Numbered from the stretch's first letter, positions 44,156 through 52,732 are shown. The stretch: 64,000 nucleotides of DNA from Limnohabitans sp. Rim47 (GCF_001517545.1 NZ_FBYA01000001.1:778930-842929); one strand, 5' to 3'. The notes: generated from the sequence alone by a model not told the origin. Program-made: numbers and translations.

Positions 44156-44914
44156 TCACTTGGGTGCCAAGCGAATGGCCCCGTCCAAGCGAATCACTTC
44201 GCCATTGAGCATGTCGTTTTCGATGATGTGCTTGGCCAACTTGGCGTAGTCCTGGGGCGTGCCCAGGCGACTGGGGAAGGGCACGCCTGCAGCCAGCGCG
44301 TCTTGCACTTCTTGGGGCATGCCAAACAGCATGGGGGTGCCGAAGATGCCGGGGGCAATGGTCATGTTGCGGATGCCGTTGCGGGCCAGGTCGCGGGCAA
44401 TCGGCAGCGTCATGCCGACCACGCCGCCTTTGGATGCGGCATAGGCGGCTTGGCCGATCTGGCCGTCATAGGCGGCCACGCTGGCCGTGCTGATCAGCAC
44501 GCCGCGCTCGCCCGTGGCTTCGGGCTCGTTTTTGCACATGGCTTCCGATGCCAAGCGGATCATGTTGAAGGTGCCGACCAAGTTGACCATGATGGTCTTG
44601 GTGTACACGGCCAGGCTGTGCGCACCGTTTTTGCCCACGGTTTTTTCGGCCGGAGCGATGCCCGCGCAATTGACCAGGCCCATGAGTTTGCCCATCGACA
44701 CCGCTTGGGCCACCACGGCTTGGCCATCGGCTTCGTTGCTGACATCGCACTTGACGAACGCGCCGCCCAGTTCTTTGGCCACAGCCTCGCCTTTTTCGGC
44801 CTGCATGTCGGCAATGACGACTTTGGCCCCATGGGCCGCCAGCATGCGGGCGGTGCCTTCGCCCAGACCGGATGCGCCACCTGTGACGATGAAAACTTTG
44901 CCTTGAATGTCCAT
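44156..44914 (-). CDS. SDR oxidoreductase, 3-hydroxyacyl-CoA dehydrogenase type II-like
   Basis: This 252-residue enzyme has the Rossmann motif TGGASGLGEGTARML, NAG as NCAGIAP, catalytic Ser in ISTASVAAYDGQIGQAAYAASKGG (abridged) and the YAASK Tyr/Lys pair. The sequence resembles HSD17B10-type 3-hydroxy-2-methylbutyryl-CoA or 3-hydroxyacyl-CoA dehydrogenases of fatty-acid or isoleucine breakdown. A palindromic TTGACG/CGTCAA element lies 20 bases upstream of its start. Confidence 0.88.
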   Translation of the reverse strand: MDIQGKVFIVTGGASGLGEGTARMLAAHGAKVVIADMQAEKGEAVAKELGGAFVKCDVSNEADGQAVVAQAVSMGKLMGLVNCAGIAPAEKTVGKNGAHSLAVYTKTIMVNLVGTFNMIRLASEAMCKNEPEATGERGVLISTASVAAYDGQIGQAAYAASKGGVVGMTLPIARDLARNGIRNMTIAPGIFGTPMLFGMPQEVQDALAAGVPFPSRLGTPQDYAKLAKHIIENDMLNGEVIRLDGAIRLAPK

Positions 44915-44933
44915 ATTGAGCTCCTGAATTTGA

Positions 44934-44954
44934 TTGACGTTACGTCAACGTCAA
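44934..44954. promoter_or_regulatory. TTGACG-TTA-CGTCAA operator-like repeat
   Basis: TTGACGTTACGTCAA is an inverted repeat, followed by a third ACGTCAA copy, just upstream of the SDR start. The shape fits a dimeric regulator such as a MerR-type LiuR or TetR-type PsrA of acyl-CoA catabolism. The regulator is not in the window. Confidence 0.55.
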
Positions 44955-45156
44955 TTATGCCCATCCGGCGTCCATATTCGGCATGCATTTTCGGCATCCA
45001 TATTCAGCAGGCCGAAAGACCCGCGACAAAGCACTCCGGCTAATGGTTTTGGGGTAGTGCATTACTTGGAAGCTTGAATACCCAATCGTGCTGCGGCCCA
45101 CTAGCATGAACTTTATCCCGACCAACACGGCCGGGCCATCCTTTCAGGAGAGTCGC

Positions 45157-46326
45157 ATGGGTTCAGGTATCGCTTGGTCAACACAGTCGCTGTTCAGTAC
45201 CGACGACAACTGGCGCAGGGCATCTCAGTTGTTGGCCACCGCCGACATTCGGCTTGGGGGTGGCAGACCCTGGGACATGCGCGTGCACCATCCGGCCACC
45301 TTTGACCGCATCTTGACGCAGGGCAGTTTGGGTTTGGGTGAGAGCTATGTGGACGGCTGGTGGGACTGCAACCAGCTCGACGAATTCATTGCCCGCATTC
45401 TGCGAGCGCGGCTGGACGAGCAGGTTGGCCGTGCCGGCTGGCTTTGGGCTTCGCTCAAGGCGCGCCTGACCAACCTGCAATCCCAAAGCCGGGCCTGGCA
45501 GGTGGGTGAGGTGCATTACGACTTGGGCAACGATTTGTACGAAGCCATGCTCGACCCGAACATGGCCTACAGCTGTGGCTACTGGCCCGTAGCGCAAACC
45601 TTGGCGCAGGCGCAAGAGGCCAAGCTGGACCTGATTTGTCAAAAGTTGCAGCTCCAGCCAGGCATGCGTTTGCTGGACATTGGCTGCGGCTGGGGCAGTT
45701 TGATGTGCTTTGCCGCCAAGCATTACGGAGTGCAGTGCGTGGGGCTGACTGTTTCGAAAGAGCAAGCCCGCTTGGGTGCACAAAAATCGGGTGATTTGCC
45801 AGTCCGGTTTGCGCTGTTGGATTACCGGCGCTTCAACCCTGACGGTGAACAACGCTTTGACCGCATTGCCTCAGTGGGCATGTTCGAGCATGTGGGCCAC
45901 AAAAACTACCGCACTTACTTTGACATGGCACGGCGCAGCTTGCGTGACGATGGTTTGTTTTTGCTGCACACCATTGGCAAGAACCGGTCGGGGGCGGGCA
46001 TTGACCGTTGGATTGAAAAATACATCTTCCCCAATGGGGTCTTGCCGTCGTCATCGGACCTTGCTCTGGCCAGCGAAGACCACTTCGTCATGGAGGACTG
46101 GCATAACTTTGGCGAAGATTACGACAAAACCCTGATGGCTTGGAATGCCCGATTCGAAGACGCTTGGCCCTCACTGCAAGACCGTTATGGCGAGCGTTTT
46201 TACCGCATGTGGCGTTATTACCTGTTGTGCTGTGCGGGCACCTTTCGAGCCCGAGACAACCAGCTTTGGCAAGTTGTTTTCTCGCCCAATGGCCATACTG
46301 GTGGCTACCGCAGACCATTGCTCTGA
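45157..46326 (+). CDS. cfa: Cyclopropane-fatty-acyl-phospholipid synthase
   Basis: The 389-residue enzyme adds a methylene group from SAM to unsaturated membrane phospholipids. It has the SAM motif LLDIGCGWGSLMCFAA, VGLTVSKEQ, GMFEHVGHKNY (with the bicarbonate-site Glu/His) and a C-terminal block WHNFGEDYDKTLMAW. I chose ATG 45157 because CAGGAGAG precedes it by 5 bases; ATG 45106 is possible. Length matches E. coli Cfa. Confidence 0.94.
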   Translation: MGSGIAWSTQSLFSTDDNWRRASQLLATADIRLGGGRPWDMRVHHPATFDRILTQGSLGLGESYVDGWWDCNQLDEFIARILRARLDEQVGRAGWLWASLKARLTNLQSQSRAWQVGEVHYDLGNDLYEAMLDPNMAYSCGYWPVAQTLAQAQEAKLDLICQKLQLQPGMRLLDIGCGWGSLMCFAAKHYGVQCVGLTVSKEQARLGAQKSGDLPVRFALLDYRRFNPDGEQRFDRIASVGMFEHVGHKNYRTYFDMARRSLRDDGLFLLHTIGKNRSGAGIDRWIEKYIFPNGVLPSSSDLALASEDHFVMEDWHNFGEDYDKTLMAWNARFEDAWPSLQDRYGERFYRMWRYYLLCCAGTFRARDNQLWQVVFSPNGHTGGYRRPLL

Positions 46327-46336
46327 GGTCGCATTT

Positions 46337-46465
46337 TTATTCGTTGTGGTTCATTTTGTGCACGAACATGCGCAAGAAAAAAGCGGCCATGAGCAGCATG
46401 AACACGATCACGCCCAAACTCATCAAACCATAATCGGTCGAAAACAGGTCAATCAGCATTTTCAT
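46337..46465 (-). CDS. DUF3149-like single-pass mini membrane protein
   Basis: This 42-residue protein has a short polar start with LFSTDYGLMSLG, one transmembrane helix (VIVFMLLMAAFFL) and a basic end FVHKMNHNE. That matches the DUF3149 pattern, which I recall as a small proteobacterial family. AAGGATG precedes the ATG. The stop lies 10 bases beyond the convergent cfa stop. Function unknown. Confidence 0.7.
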   Translation of the reverse strand: MKMLIDLFSTDYGLMSLGVIVFMLLMAAFFLRMFVHKMNHNE

Positions 46466-46591
46466 GGGGCATCCTTGAATTGGTTTGGGTAATTCACTGT
46501 GCGCCAAAAGGCTCGCGAAAGCTCTGATCAAGGTCAAGAGTTTGAGATAAAGGCGTGCTCCAATACGCTTTCTTGTTTCCGACTGATCCCC

Positions 46592-47014
46592 ATGAATTTG
46601 AACCCGCAGCATTCCATACCCTTGCACTCGTCCGCCCGAATTTTCTTGTCTCTGGGTGCCCTGAGCGCATGTTCCAGCGTGATGTTCAGTGCGGCATTTG
46701 CGCATTTGCCTGTGTTCGCGGGCGGTGTACCGGCCATGGTGCAAACCGCGCTGACCCAGCAACAGTTCCATTCGTTGGGCTTGGTGCTTGTGGGTTTGGT
46801 CAGCGCTTGCTTTGGCGTTTCGCGGTGGCTGCGAGCCGCTGGTTGGCTGATGCTCGTGGGCTTGCTCTTGTTCAGCTTCAACCTGTATGCACGCCATGTG
46901 CTGGGTTTTGACGCGCTGCGGGCCATGGTGCCTTGGGGTGGTGGGGCCTGGATTTTGGCTTGGCTGTGTCTGGCACTTGGGTTTGCTGCCGGACCGGCCC
47001 GAAATGCCAAGTAG
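46592..47014 (+). CDS. DUF423 (YgdD/TMEM256-like) membrane protein
   Basis: The 140-residue protein has four hydrophobic helices with the DUF423 pattern: LSLGALSACSSVMFSAAFAHL (abridged), QQFHSLGLVLVGLV, GLLLFSFNLYARHVLG and MVPWGGGAWILAWLCLALG. The usual GAFGAHGL is altered to SAAFAHLP. ATG 46592 is used; the earlier frame opening has no family match. Function unknown. Confidence 0.8.
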   Translation: MNLNPQHSIPLHSSARIFLSLGALSACSSVMFSAAFAHLPVFAGGVPAMVQTALTQQQFHSLGLVLVGLVSACFGVSRWLRAAGWLMLVGLLLFSFNLYARHVLGFDALRAMVPWGGGAWILAWLCLALGFAAGPARNAK

Positions 47015-47035
47015 CTATTTAGGGCTGACGCAGCT

Positions 47036-47100
47036 GAAGGTTTTGCCTATCGGTTTCATAGGAACTATTCATGACTCGTCGACTTGGGCTGCATTATGAT
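47036..47100 (+). promoter_or_regulatory. Candidate OxyR site and promoter of ahpC
   Basis: CTAT-N7-ATAG (47047-47061) matches the centre of the OxyR tetranucleotide pattern, with weaker outer elements at 47036 and 47069. A promoter ATGACT (47071) and TATGAT (47095) with an 18-base spacer follows directly, the usual position for OxyR activation. Confidence 0.6.
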
Positions 47101-47157
47101 TGCTACCAATGAGTTTTCTCATTCGATAGATTTTTTAAACCAACCAAAGGAAACACC

Positions 47158-47721
47158 ATGTCCCTGATCAACACACAAGTTCAGCCCTTCAAAGCCCAAG
47201 CTTTTCACAACGGCAAATTCATCGAAGTGACCGAAGCCAGCCTCAAAGGCAAGTGGAACGTCTTCATCTTCATGCCCGCCGCTTTCACCTTCAACTGCCC
47301 CACCGAAATCGAAGACGCGGCCGACAACTACGCTGCTTTCCAAAAGGCGGGCGCTGAGGTGTACATCATCACCACCGACACCCAGTTCTCGCACAAAGTT
47401 TGGCACGAGACCTCGCCTGCCGTGGGCAAGGCCAAGTTCCCATTGGTCGGCGACCCTACACACGCATTGACCCGCGCATTTGGCGTGCACATTGACGAAG
47501 AAGGCTTGGCACTGCGCGGCACCTTCATCATCAACCCCGAGTTGATGATCAAAACCGTGGAGATCCACTCCAACGAAATCGCCCGTGACGTGTCTGAGAC
47601 CCTGCGCAAGCTGACCGCTGCCCAGTACACCGCCGCCAACCCCGGCCAAGTGTGCCCCGCCAAGTGGAAAGAAGGCGCCAAGACTTTGGCTCCTTCCATC
47701 GACCTGGTCGGCAAGATCTAA
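47158..47721 (+). CDS. ahpC: Alkyl hydroperoxide reductase subunit C (peroxiredoxin)
   Basis: The 187-residue enzyme reduces hydrogen peroxide and organic hydroperoxides. The peroxidatic Cys is in AAFTFNCPTEIED (near 47) and the resolving Cys in GQVCPAKW (near 166). It is recycled by AhpF, encoded 192 bases downstream. The ATG follows AAAGGAAACACC. Confidence 0.98.
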   Translation: MSLINTQVQPFKAQAFHNGKFIEVTEASLKGKWNVFIFMPAAFTFNCPTEIEDAADNYAAFQKAGAEVYIITTDTQFSHKVWHETSPAVGKAKFPLVGDPTHALTRAFGVHIDEEGLALRGTFIINPELMIKTVEIHSNEIARDVSETLRKLTAAQYTAANPGQVCPAKWKEGAKTLAPSIDLVGKI

Positions 47722-47782
47722 ATCTCGATCGGACGCCCTGTTCAATCAGGGCGGTCTTGAGCCAACGCCCTGCTTTGCAGGA

Positions 47783-47834
47783 CGTTGAGCGCAGCCCATT
47801 CAGGTCACAAGCCTGCCGTGGGCTGCCCTCAACG
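47783..47834 (+). repeat. Long stem-loop between ahpC and ahpF
   Basis: CGTTGAGCGCAGCCCA (47783-47798) pairs with TGGGCTGCCCTCAACG (47819-47834) with one mismatch in 16. The loop contains a second small stem CAGG/CCTG. A further hairpin CGCCCTG/CAGGGCG lies at about 47734-47752. They could stabilise ahpC mRNA or limit read-through into ahpF. Confidence 0.6.
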
Positions 47835-47913
47835 ATTCCCACCAACCCCTTAAAAATCGGCCCCGTCACAAGCGAGGGTCTGGGATTTTTGTAGCCTGAA
47901 ACCGGAGAAAACC

Positions 47914-49476
47914 ATGCTCGACGACACCCTCAAAGACCAATTGCAGCAATATTTGGCCTTGCTGCGCCAGCCGATCCGCTTGATCGCTTCGCTGGACGAC
48001 AGCGAAACTGGCATCGACATGAAGAGCCTGCTGGAGACCATCGTCAGCCTGTCTGACAAGGTCACTCTGGACACTTCGGGCCATGACAGCCGCAAGCCGT
48101 CTTTTGTCGTTGCCCGCGATGGGCAAACCGAGGGCGTGCGTTTTGCCGGTCTGCCGCTCGGGCACGAGTTCACCTCGCTGGTGTTGGCGCTGCTTTGGAC
48201 TGGTGGCCACCCGCCCAAAGTCGAGCAGGATGTGATCGACAGCATCAAGGCCCTTGATCCTGGTACTCAGGGTGACTTCAGCTTTGAGGTTTACATGTCC
48301 TTGTCTTGCCACAACTGCCCTGATGTGGTGCAGGCCTTGTCTTTGATGGCGATCATGAACCCCAAGGTCAAGACCGTGGTGATCGAGGGCGGTGCGTTTC
48401 AGAAAGAAGTGGAAGAGCGGCAGATCATGGCCGTGCCCATGGTGTTTTTAAACGGCAAAGTCTTTGGCTCCGGTCGCATGTCTGTTGAAGAAATCGTGGC
48501 CAAGTTGGACACCAACGCTGGGGAGCGTGAAGCCGTCAAGCTCAACGCCAAAGACGCATTCGAGGTTTTGATTGTGGGAGGTGGCCCTGCAGGTGCTGCG
48601 GCTGCCGTGTACGCCGCACGCAAGGGCATCCGCGTGGGCGTGGCCGCCGAGCGCTTTGGCGGCCAGACTAACGACACCATGGCGATTGAAAATTACATCT
48701 CGGTGCTGGAGACCGATGGCCCCAAGTTCGCCGCCGCGCTCGAAGCCCAGGTGCGCCACTACGGCGTGGACATCATGAACCTGCAACGTGCCGACAAATT
48801 GATCCCCGCAGACGCAGACGGTTTGGTGCAGGTGCAGATGGAAAACGGCGGGACACTCAAGGCCAAGACCGTGATTTTGTCCACAGGAGCCCGCTGGCGA
48901 AATGTGAACGTGCCCGGCGAAGCCGAGTACAAAAACAAAGGCGTGGCCTATTGCCCGCATTGCGATGGTCCTTTGTTCAAGGGCAAGCGCACGGCGGTGA
49001 TCGGCGGCGGCAACTCGGGCATCGAAGCGGCGATCGATTTGGCGGGCATCGTCGAACACGTCACGGTGATCGAATTCGCTGAGCAATTGAAAGCCGATGC
49101 GGTGTTGGTTAAAAAGTTGCACAGCCTGCCCAATGTGACGGTGCACACCAACGCCCAGACCACCGAGATCACCGGCGACGGCAGCAAGGTCAACGGCATC
49201 CGTTACAAAGACCGCACAACCGGCACCGAGCACCATGTGGAATTGGCGGGTGTGTTTGTGCAAATTGGCCTGGTGCCCAACACCGAGTTCCTCAAAGGCA
49301 CGGTCGAGCTGAGCAAGTTTGGCGAAATCGTGGTAGACGCCAAGGGCCACACCAATGTGCCTGGCGTGTTTGCCGCCGGTGACTGCACCACCGTACCGTA
49401 CAAACAGATCGTGATCGCTGCAGGCGAGGGCGCCAAGGCCGCACTCAGCGCTTTTGACCACCTGATCCGCTCTTGA
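47914..49476 (+). CDS. ahpF: Alkyl hydroperoxide reductase subunit F
   Basis: The 520-residue flavoprotein transfers electrons from NADH to AhpC. The N-terminal thioredoxin-like pair has the active CxxC in SCHNCPDV (near 130). A FAD-binding block VGGGPAGAAAAVYAARKG, the redox CxxC in YCPHCDGP, NAD-binding GGGNSGIEAAIDLAG and the final FAAGDCTTVPYKQ follow. Length is normal. Confidence 0.97.
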   Translation: MLDDTLKDQLQQYLALLRQPIRLIASLDDSETGIDMKSLLETIVSLSDKVTLDTSGHDSRKPSFVVARDGQTEGVRFAGLPLGHEFTSLVLALLWTGGHPPKVEQDVIDSIKALDPGTQGDFSFEVYMSLSCHNCPDVVQALSLMAIMNPKVKTVVIEGGAFQKEVEERQIMAVPMVFLNGKVFGSGRMSVEEIVAKLDTNAGEREAVKLNAKDAFEVLIVGGGPAGAAAAVYAARKGIRVGVAAERFGGQTNDTMAIENYISVLETDGPKFAAALEAQVRHYGVDIMNLQRADKLIPADADGLVQVQMENGGTLKAKTVILSTGARWRNVNVPGEAEYKNKGVAYCPHCDGPLFKGKRTAVIGGGNSGIEAAIDLAGIVEHVTVIEFAEQLKADAVLVKKLHSLPNVTVHTNAQTTEITGDGSKVNGIRYKDRTTGTEHHVELAGVFVQIGLVPNTEFLKGTVELSKFGEIVVDAKGHTNVPGVFAAGDCTTVPYKQIVIAAGEGAKAALSAFDHLIRS

Positions 49477-49494
49477 TTTTTTAGACGCACAAAG

Positions 49495-49522
49495 AAAAAC
49501 CGGACCTTGAGTCCGGTTTTTT
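49495..49522. terminator. Terminator after ahpF
   Basis: The stem ACCGGAC-CTTGA-GTCCGGT is flanked by A and T runs and serves ahpF. A short gap separates it from the convergent iron-binding protein gene. Confidence 0.9.
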
Positions 49523-49579
49523 CATGGCTACTTACTTCGTCAAAATGAAACCGGGCAGGACTTTGGGCCTTGCCGGGCT

Positions 49580-50623
49580 TTACTTGAATCCGACGCGGTC
49601 CAGCATCTGCTGCACCTTGACTTGGTTCATGCCCACGGCGCTGATCGGGATCAGCTCGCTCTTGAAGCTGCCGCCGGTCATGGCTTTGAGTGCCGGGTTG
49701 TCAAAACTGACGCCTTTGGCGACAGGCCACTCGTTGTTGCCGTTGGCAAAGTGGTTTTGAGCGGAAGGGCTGGCCAGGTATTCCAGGAACTTGATCGCGT
49801 TGTCGGTGTTTTTGGCGTGGCGGGCCACGGCACCGCCAGCCACGTTCACATGCGTGCCCCAGTTGTTTTGGTTGGGGAAGACCACGCCGATTTTTTCGGT
49901 CACGGCTTTGTCAGCCGGGTCGGTCGAGCGCATCATGCGGGCCAGGTAATAGGTGTTGGTGACTGCCACGCCGCACTCGCCAGAGGCCACACCTTTGATC
50001 TGGTCGGTGTCACCGCCTTTGGGGCTGCGGGCCATGTTGTCGACCAAGCCTTTGAGCCAAATCTCTGTTTTGGCGGGGCCTAGGTGCTCGGTCATGGCGC
50101 CAAAAAGGCTCAGGTTGTAAGGATGCGAGCCCGAGCGGATGCACAAACTGCCCTTGAGCTTGGGATCGGCCAGCTTTTCGTAACTGTCCAAGTCGGTTTT
50201 TTTGTACTTGATCTTGTCGTACACAATCACCCGTGCGCGGGTGGACAGGCCAAACCAGGCCGTGCCGCCGTTGTCGACGGGTTTGGCACGCAAGTGGGCC
50301 GGAATGGCTTCTTCGAGTTTGGTCGATTTCACAGGCAGGAAAAGGCCATCGACCTCGGCTCGCCACAGGCGGGCGGCATCCACCAGCAAAATCACATCGG
50401 CAGGTGAGGCCGCGCCCTCGGCCTTCAGACGGGCGAGAATACCGGCATCATCGGCATCGACCCGGTTGATCTTGATGCCTGTGGCTTTGGTGAAGTCGCT
50501 GTATAGCGCTTCATCGGTCGGGTAGTGGCGGGCTGAGTAAATGTTCAGAACTTTGTCTTGCGCCATTCCCGAGGTGGCGGCCAAAAGGCAAGCGATGCTC
50601 AAAAGGGTTTTTGAAAACGTCAT
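49580..50623 (-). CDS. Ferric-iron ABC transporter substrate-binding protein (FutA/FbpA-like)
   Basis: The 347-residue periplasmic protein has a signal peptide ending SGMAQ and starts the mature part with VLNIYSARHYPTDEALYSDF (abridged), typical of FutA/IdiA. The iron-binding adjacent tyrosines lie in VTNTYYLARM. No permease or ATPase is adjacent. A Fur box sits about 40 bases upstream of the start, so iron repression is likely. It may work with a transporter encoded elsewhere, possibly the one at 13-17 kb. Confidence 0.9.
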   Translation of the reverse strand: MTFSKTLLSIACLLAATSGMAQDKVLNIYSARHYPTDEALYSDFTKATGIKINRVDADDAGILARLKAEGAASPADVILLVDAARLWRAEVDGLFLPVKSTKLEEAIPAHLRAKPVDNGGTAWFGLSTRARVIVYDKIKYKKTDLDSYEKLADPKLKGSLCIRSGSHPYNLSLFGAMTEHLGPAKTEIWLKGLVDNMARSPKGGDTDQIKGVASGECGVAVTNTYYLARMMRSTDPADKAVTEKIGVVFPNQNNWGTHVNVAGGAVARHAKNTDNAIKFLEYLASPSAQNHFANGNNEWPVAKGVSFDNPALKAMTGGSFKSELIPISAVGMNQVKVQQMLDRVGFK

Positions 50624-50663
50624 GGTTTTGCTCCTAAGGTGTTGATGGAGTGAGTGTAATCCA

Positions 50664-50682
50664 AATGCGAATCATTATCAAT
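50664..50682 (-). promoter_or_regulatory. Fur box
   Basis: On the minus strand ATTGATAATGATTCGCATT closely follows the GATAATGATAATCATTATC Fur pattern. It lies between the divergent iron-binding-protein and patatin genes, 41 bases from the former and 17 from the latter, so it could repress both. Confidence 0.75.
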
Positions 50683-50698
50683 AAGATTTGAGAGAAAA

Positions 50699-51631
50699 AT
50701 GCAATCAATGAAGCGATTAGGGCAAACCCGCAAATGGACAGGATTGGGGGCCGCGCTGTTGGCTTTGGTGCTGACCGGTTGCAGCAGTGTGGGCAAAGGA
50801 CCTGCTGAGGCAGACAGCACCATGCCGCATGCCGCAGCGCCACGCGAGATCAAGCTGGGCTTGGCTTTGGGCGGAGGTGCAGCCCGTGGTTTCGCCCATT
50901 TGGGGGTGATCCAAGTGCTGGAAGAAGCGGGCTTGCGCCCCAGCCATGTGGTCGGTACATCGGCGGGCAGTCTGGTGGCCGCTTTGTACGCCAGTGGCAA
51001 AAGCACGGCTGAGTTGGCGCGATTGGCCGAAACCATGCAAGAAGCCGACATCACCGACTGGATGCTGCCGATCCTGAACCGGGGCGCTCTGCGCGGTGAG
51101 GCGCTGGCCAAGTATGTCAATACCCAGGTGGGGGGCCGCAGCCTTGAGCAAATGAAGATCCCTTTGGGCATTGTGGCCACCGACCTGCACAGCGGCGAAT
51201 CCATCACGTTCAGACGTGGCAACACGGGGGCGGCTGTGCGCGCATCGAGTGCCGTGCCCGCCGTGTTCCAGCCCGTGCGCATTGGGGATCGTGAATACGT
51301 GGATGGCGGTTTGGTGGCTCCGGTGCCGGTGCGTCAAGCGCGGGACATGGGGGCTAATTTTGTGATCGCAGTCGATATTTCAAGCGACCCCGAGGGCAAT
51401 CCGTCGGGCGATACCTTCCAGATCCTGATGCAGACCTTCGCCATCATGGGCAAAAGCATCAACACCTTGGCCTTGAAAGACGCCGATTTTGTGGTCCGCC
51501 CCGCTCTGTCTGGCGTCAAAAGTGCCGACTTTGGAGCCCGAATGCGCTCCATAGAAGCGGGCCGCGTTGCCATGCGAGCCATGCTGCCCAGCCTCAAAGC
51601 GCGGATGGCAGATTTTGAAGCGGGCCGCTGA
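50699..51631 (+). CDS. Patatin-like phospholipase, lipoprotein (RssA-like)
   Basis: The 310-residue protein has a lipobox LTGC near residue 28, so it is anchored in a membrane facing the periplasm. The patatin domain has the oxyanion GGGAARGFAHLG, nucleophile Ser in GTSAG and the catalytic Asp in VDGGLVAPVP. Lipid acyl hydrolase activity is expected. It is divergent from the iron-binding protein with a Fur box between them. Confidence 0.9.
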   Translation: MQSMKRLGQTRKWTGLGAALLALVLTGCSSVGKGPAEADSTMPHAAAPREIKLGLALGGGAARGFAHLGVIQVLEEAGLRPSHVVGTSAGSLVAALYASGKSTAELARLAETMQEADITDWMLPILNRGALRGEALAKYVNTQVGGRSLEQMKIPLGIVATDLHSGESITFRRGNTGAAVRASSAVPAVFQPVRIGDREYVDGGLVAPVPVRQARDMGANFVIAVDISSDPEGNPSGDTFQILMQTFAIMGKSINTLALKDADFVVRPALSGVKSADFGARMRSIEAGRVAMRAMLPSLKARMADFEAGR

Positions 51632-51677
51632 GCTATCCCACACGCCAAGACAGACATGGACCCCCGATCGGGTAGGG

Positions 51678-51730
51678 TATTTGTCATACCCGCGTATGCG
51701 GGTATCCGTGGTGGTCGAAGGCAAGCAGAC
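51678..51730. repeat. 53-base direct repeat with a TACCCGC palindrome, copy 1
   Basis: It contains the inverted repeat TACCCGCGTATGCGGGTA. It matches 51806-51858 at 51 of 53 bases, 128 bases apart. Confidence 0.85.
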
Positions 51731-51805
51731 ATGGACCCCCGATCAAGTCGGGGGTGACAGGGTTCGGGGTTGACAGGGTTGGGCGTGGACCCCGAGCGAG
51801 TCGGC

Positions 51806-51858
51806 TATTTGTCATACCCGCGCATGCGGGTATCCATGGTGGTCGAAGGCAAGCAGAC
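51806..51858. repeat. 53-base direct repeat with a TACCCGC palindrome, copy 2
   Basis: It contains TACCCGCGCATGCGGGTA. Only two positions differ from copy 1. Confidence 0.85.
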
Positions 51859-51873
51859 GCAGAAAATCAGCGC

Positions 51874-51904
51874 AAAAAAAGGGCTGATCTTGCGATCAGC
51901 CCTT
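51874..51904 (-). terminator. Terminator of the phasin gene
   Basis: AAGGGCTGATC pairs with GATCAGCCCTT around TTGC. Read on the minus strand it is followed by a run of T, about 100 bases after the phasin stop. Confidence 0.85.
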
Positions 51905-52005
51905 GAAGGGATCCCTGTTTCCCAGACGAAATTCAAAGAGATCCGAGGAGACAACTTGCAAAAAGAGCAGTCAAGAGCCGAGGCATCTTGACTGACCTCA
52001 AAAAA

Positions 52006-52539
52006 TCACTTCTTTTTGGCAGCTTTAGGCGCAGCAGCTTGGGTCACCGAAGCCAGATTGGATTCGGCCATGTCGGTGGCTTGCTTGACGGCTTTTTGCA
52101 CGGATTCGAAAGCGGAATTGGCGGCAGTCACGGCGCCCTTCATCATGGCCACGGCTTGCTCGGAGCCGGCAGGTGCGTTGGACGCAGCGCTGTCAACCAA
52201 GGTGGCGAACTGTTTTTGAGCAGCCGCTGCTTGTGCTTCGAAAGCTTTGGTGAACTCGCCACCGGTGCCGGAGGCGATGTCGTACAGGTGACGGCTGTAA
52301 GCAGCGGTCTTCTCGGCCAAAGGCTGGAACAAGTTGGCTTGCATGGCCACCAATTCCTGGGCGTCTTTCACGCTCAGAGCGGCTTGGGTGCTGTTGGCGG
52401 ACTCGTCCAAAGCGGCTTTGGCGGCGCTCAGGTTCAATTCGACCAATTTTTCCACGCCTTCGAAGGCTTTGGCGGTCAGGCCAAACAGGGTTTCAACATT
52501 GGCTTTGTGCGAAGCGACGATTTGTTCAGCGGTCATCAT
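52006..52539 (-). CDS. Phasin-family protein
   Basis: The 177-residue protein coats polyhydroxyalkanoate granules. It is almost wholly helical, Ala-rich, with the phasin block SHKANVETLFGLTAKAFEGVEKLVELNL (abridged) and an Ala/Lys tail (AAPKAAKKK) that may bind DNA. The start has GGAGATCCTC before two ATGs in a row (52539, 52536). It implies PHB storage, though no phaC is in the window. Confidence 0.92.
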   Translation of the reverse strand: MMTAEQIVASHKANVETLFGLTAKAFEGVEKLVELNLSAAKAALDESANSTQAALSVKDAQELVAMQANLFQPLAEKTAAYSRHLYDIASGTGGEFTKAFEAQAAAAQKQFATLVDSAASNAPAGSEQAVAMMKGAVTAANSAFESVQKAVKQATDMAESNLASVTQAAAPKAAKKK

Positions 52540-52732
52540 GAGGATCTCCAGATCAAAAAATTAAGAGGGGTTTCAAAAGACTGCGCCGAAACTGGCCGGG
52601 GCCGTACAACATTGTTGCAGTGCAGCATGGTTTGAATTTTAGGGTTTCCATGGGGTATTGCAAGGGGATTGGCGGGTTTGCTGCTCAGTTTAGAGAGGGT
52701 TTTCTAGAATCGGCGTCTTACCAAACAGACCC

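Larger units (their letters stand above)
51632..52005. other. Repeat-rich spacer without a gene
   Basis: This stretch contains two 53-base direct repeats, a related CATGGACCCCCGATC motif repeated at 51654 and 51731, and a terminator for the phasin gene. The short frames that cross it are built from the repeats and look non-coding. Confidence 0.75.

Noticed and set aside
51770..51991. Small frame across the repeat-rich spacer
   Set aside because: It is largely made of the 53-base repeat and a terminator hairpin, with no ribosome site.
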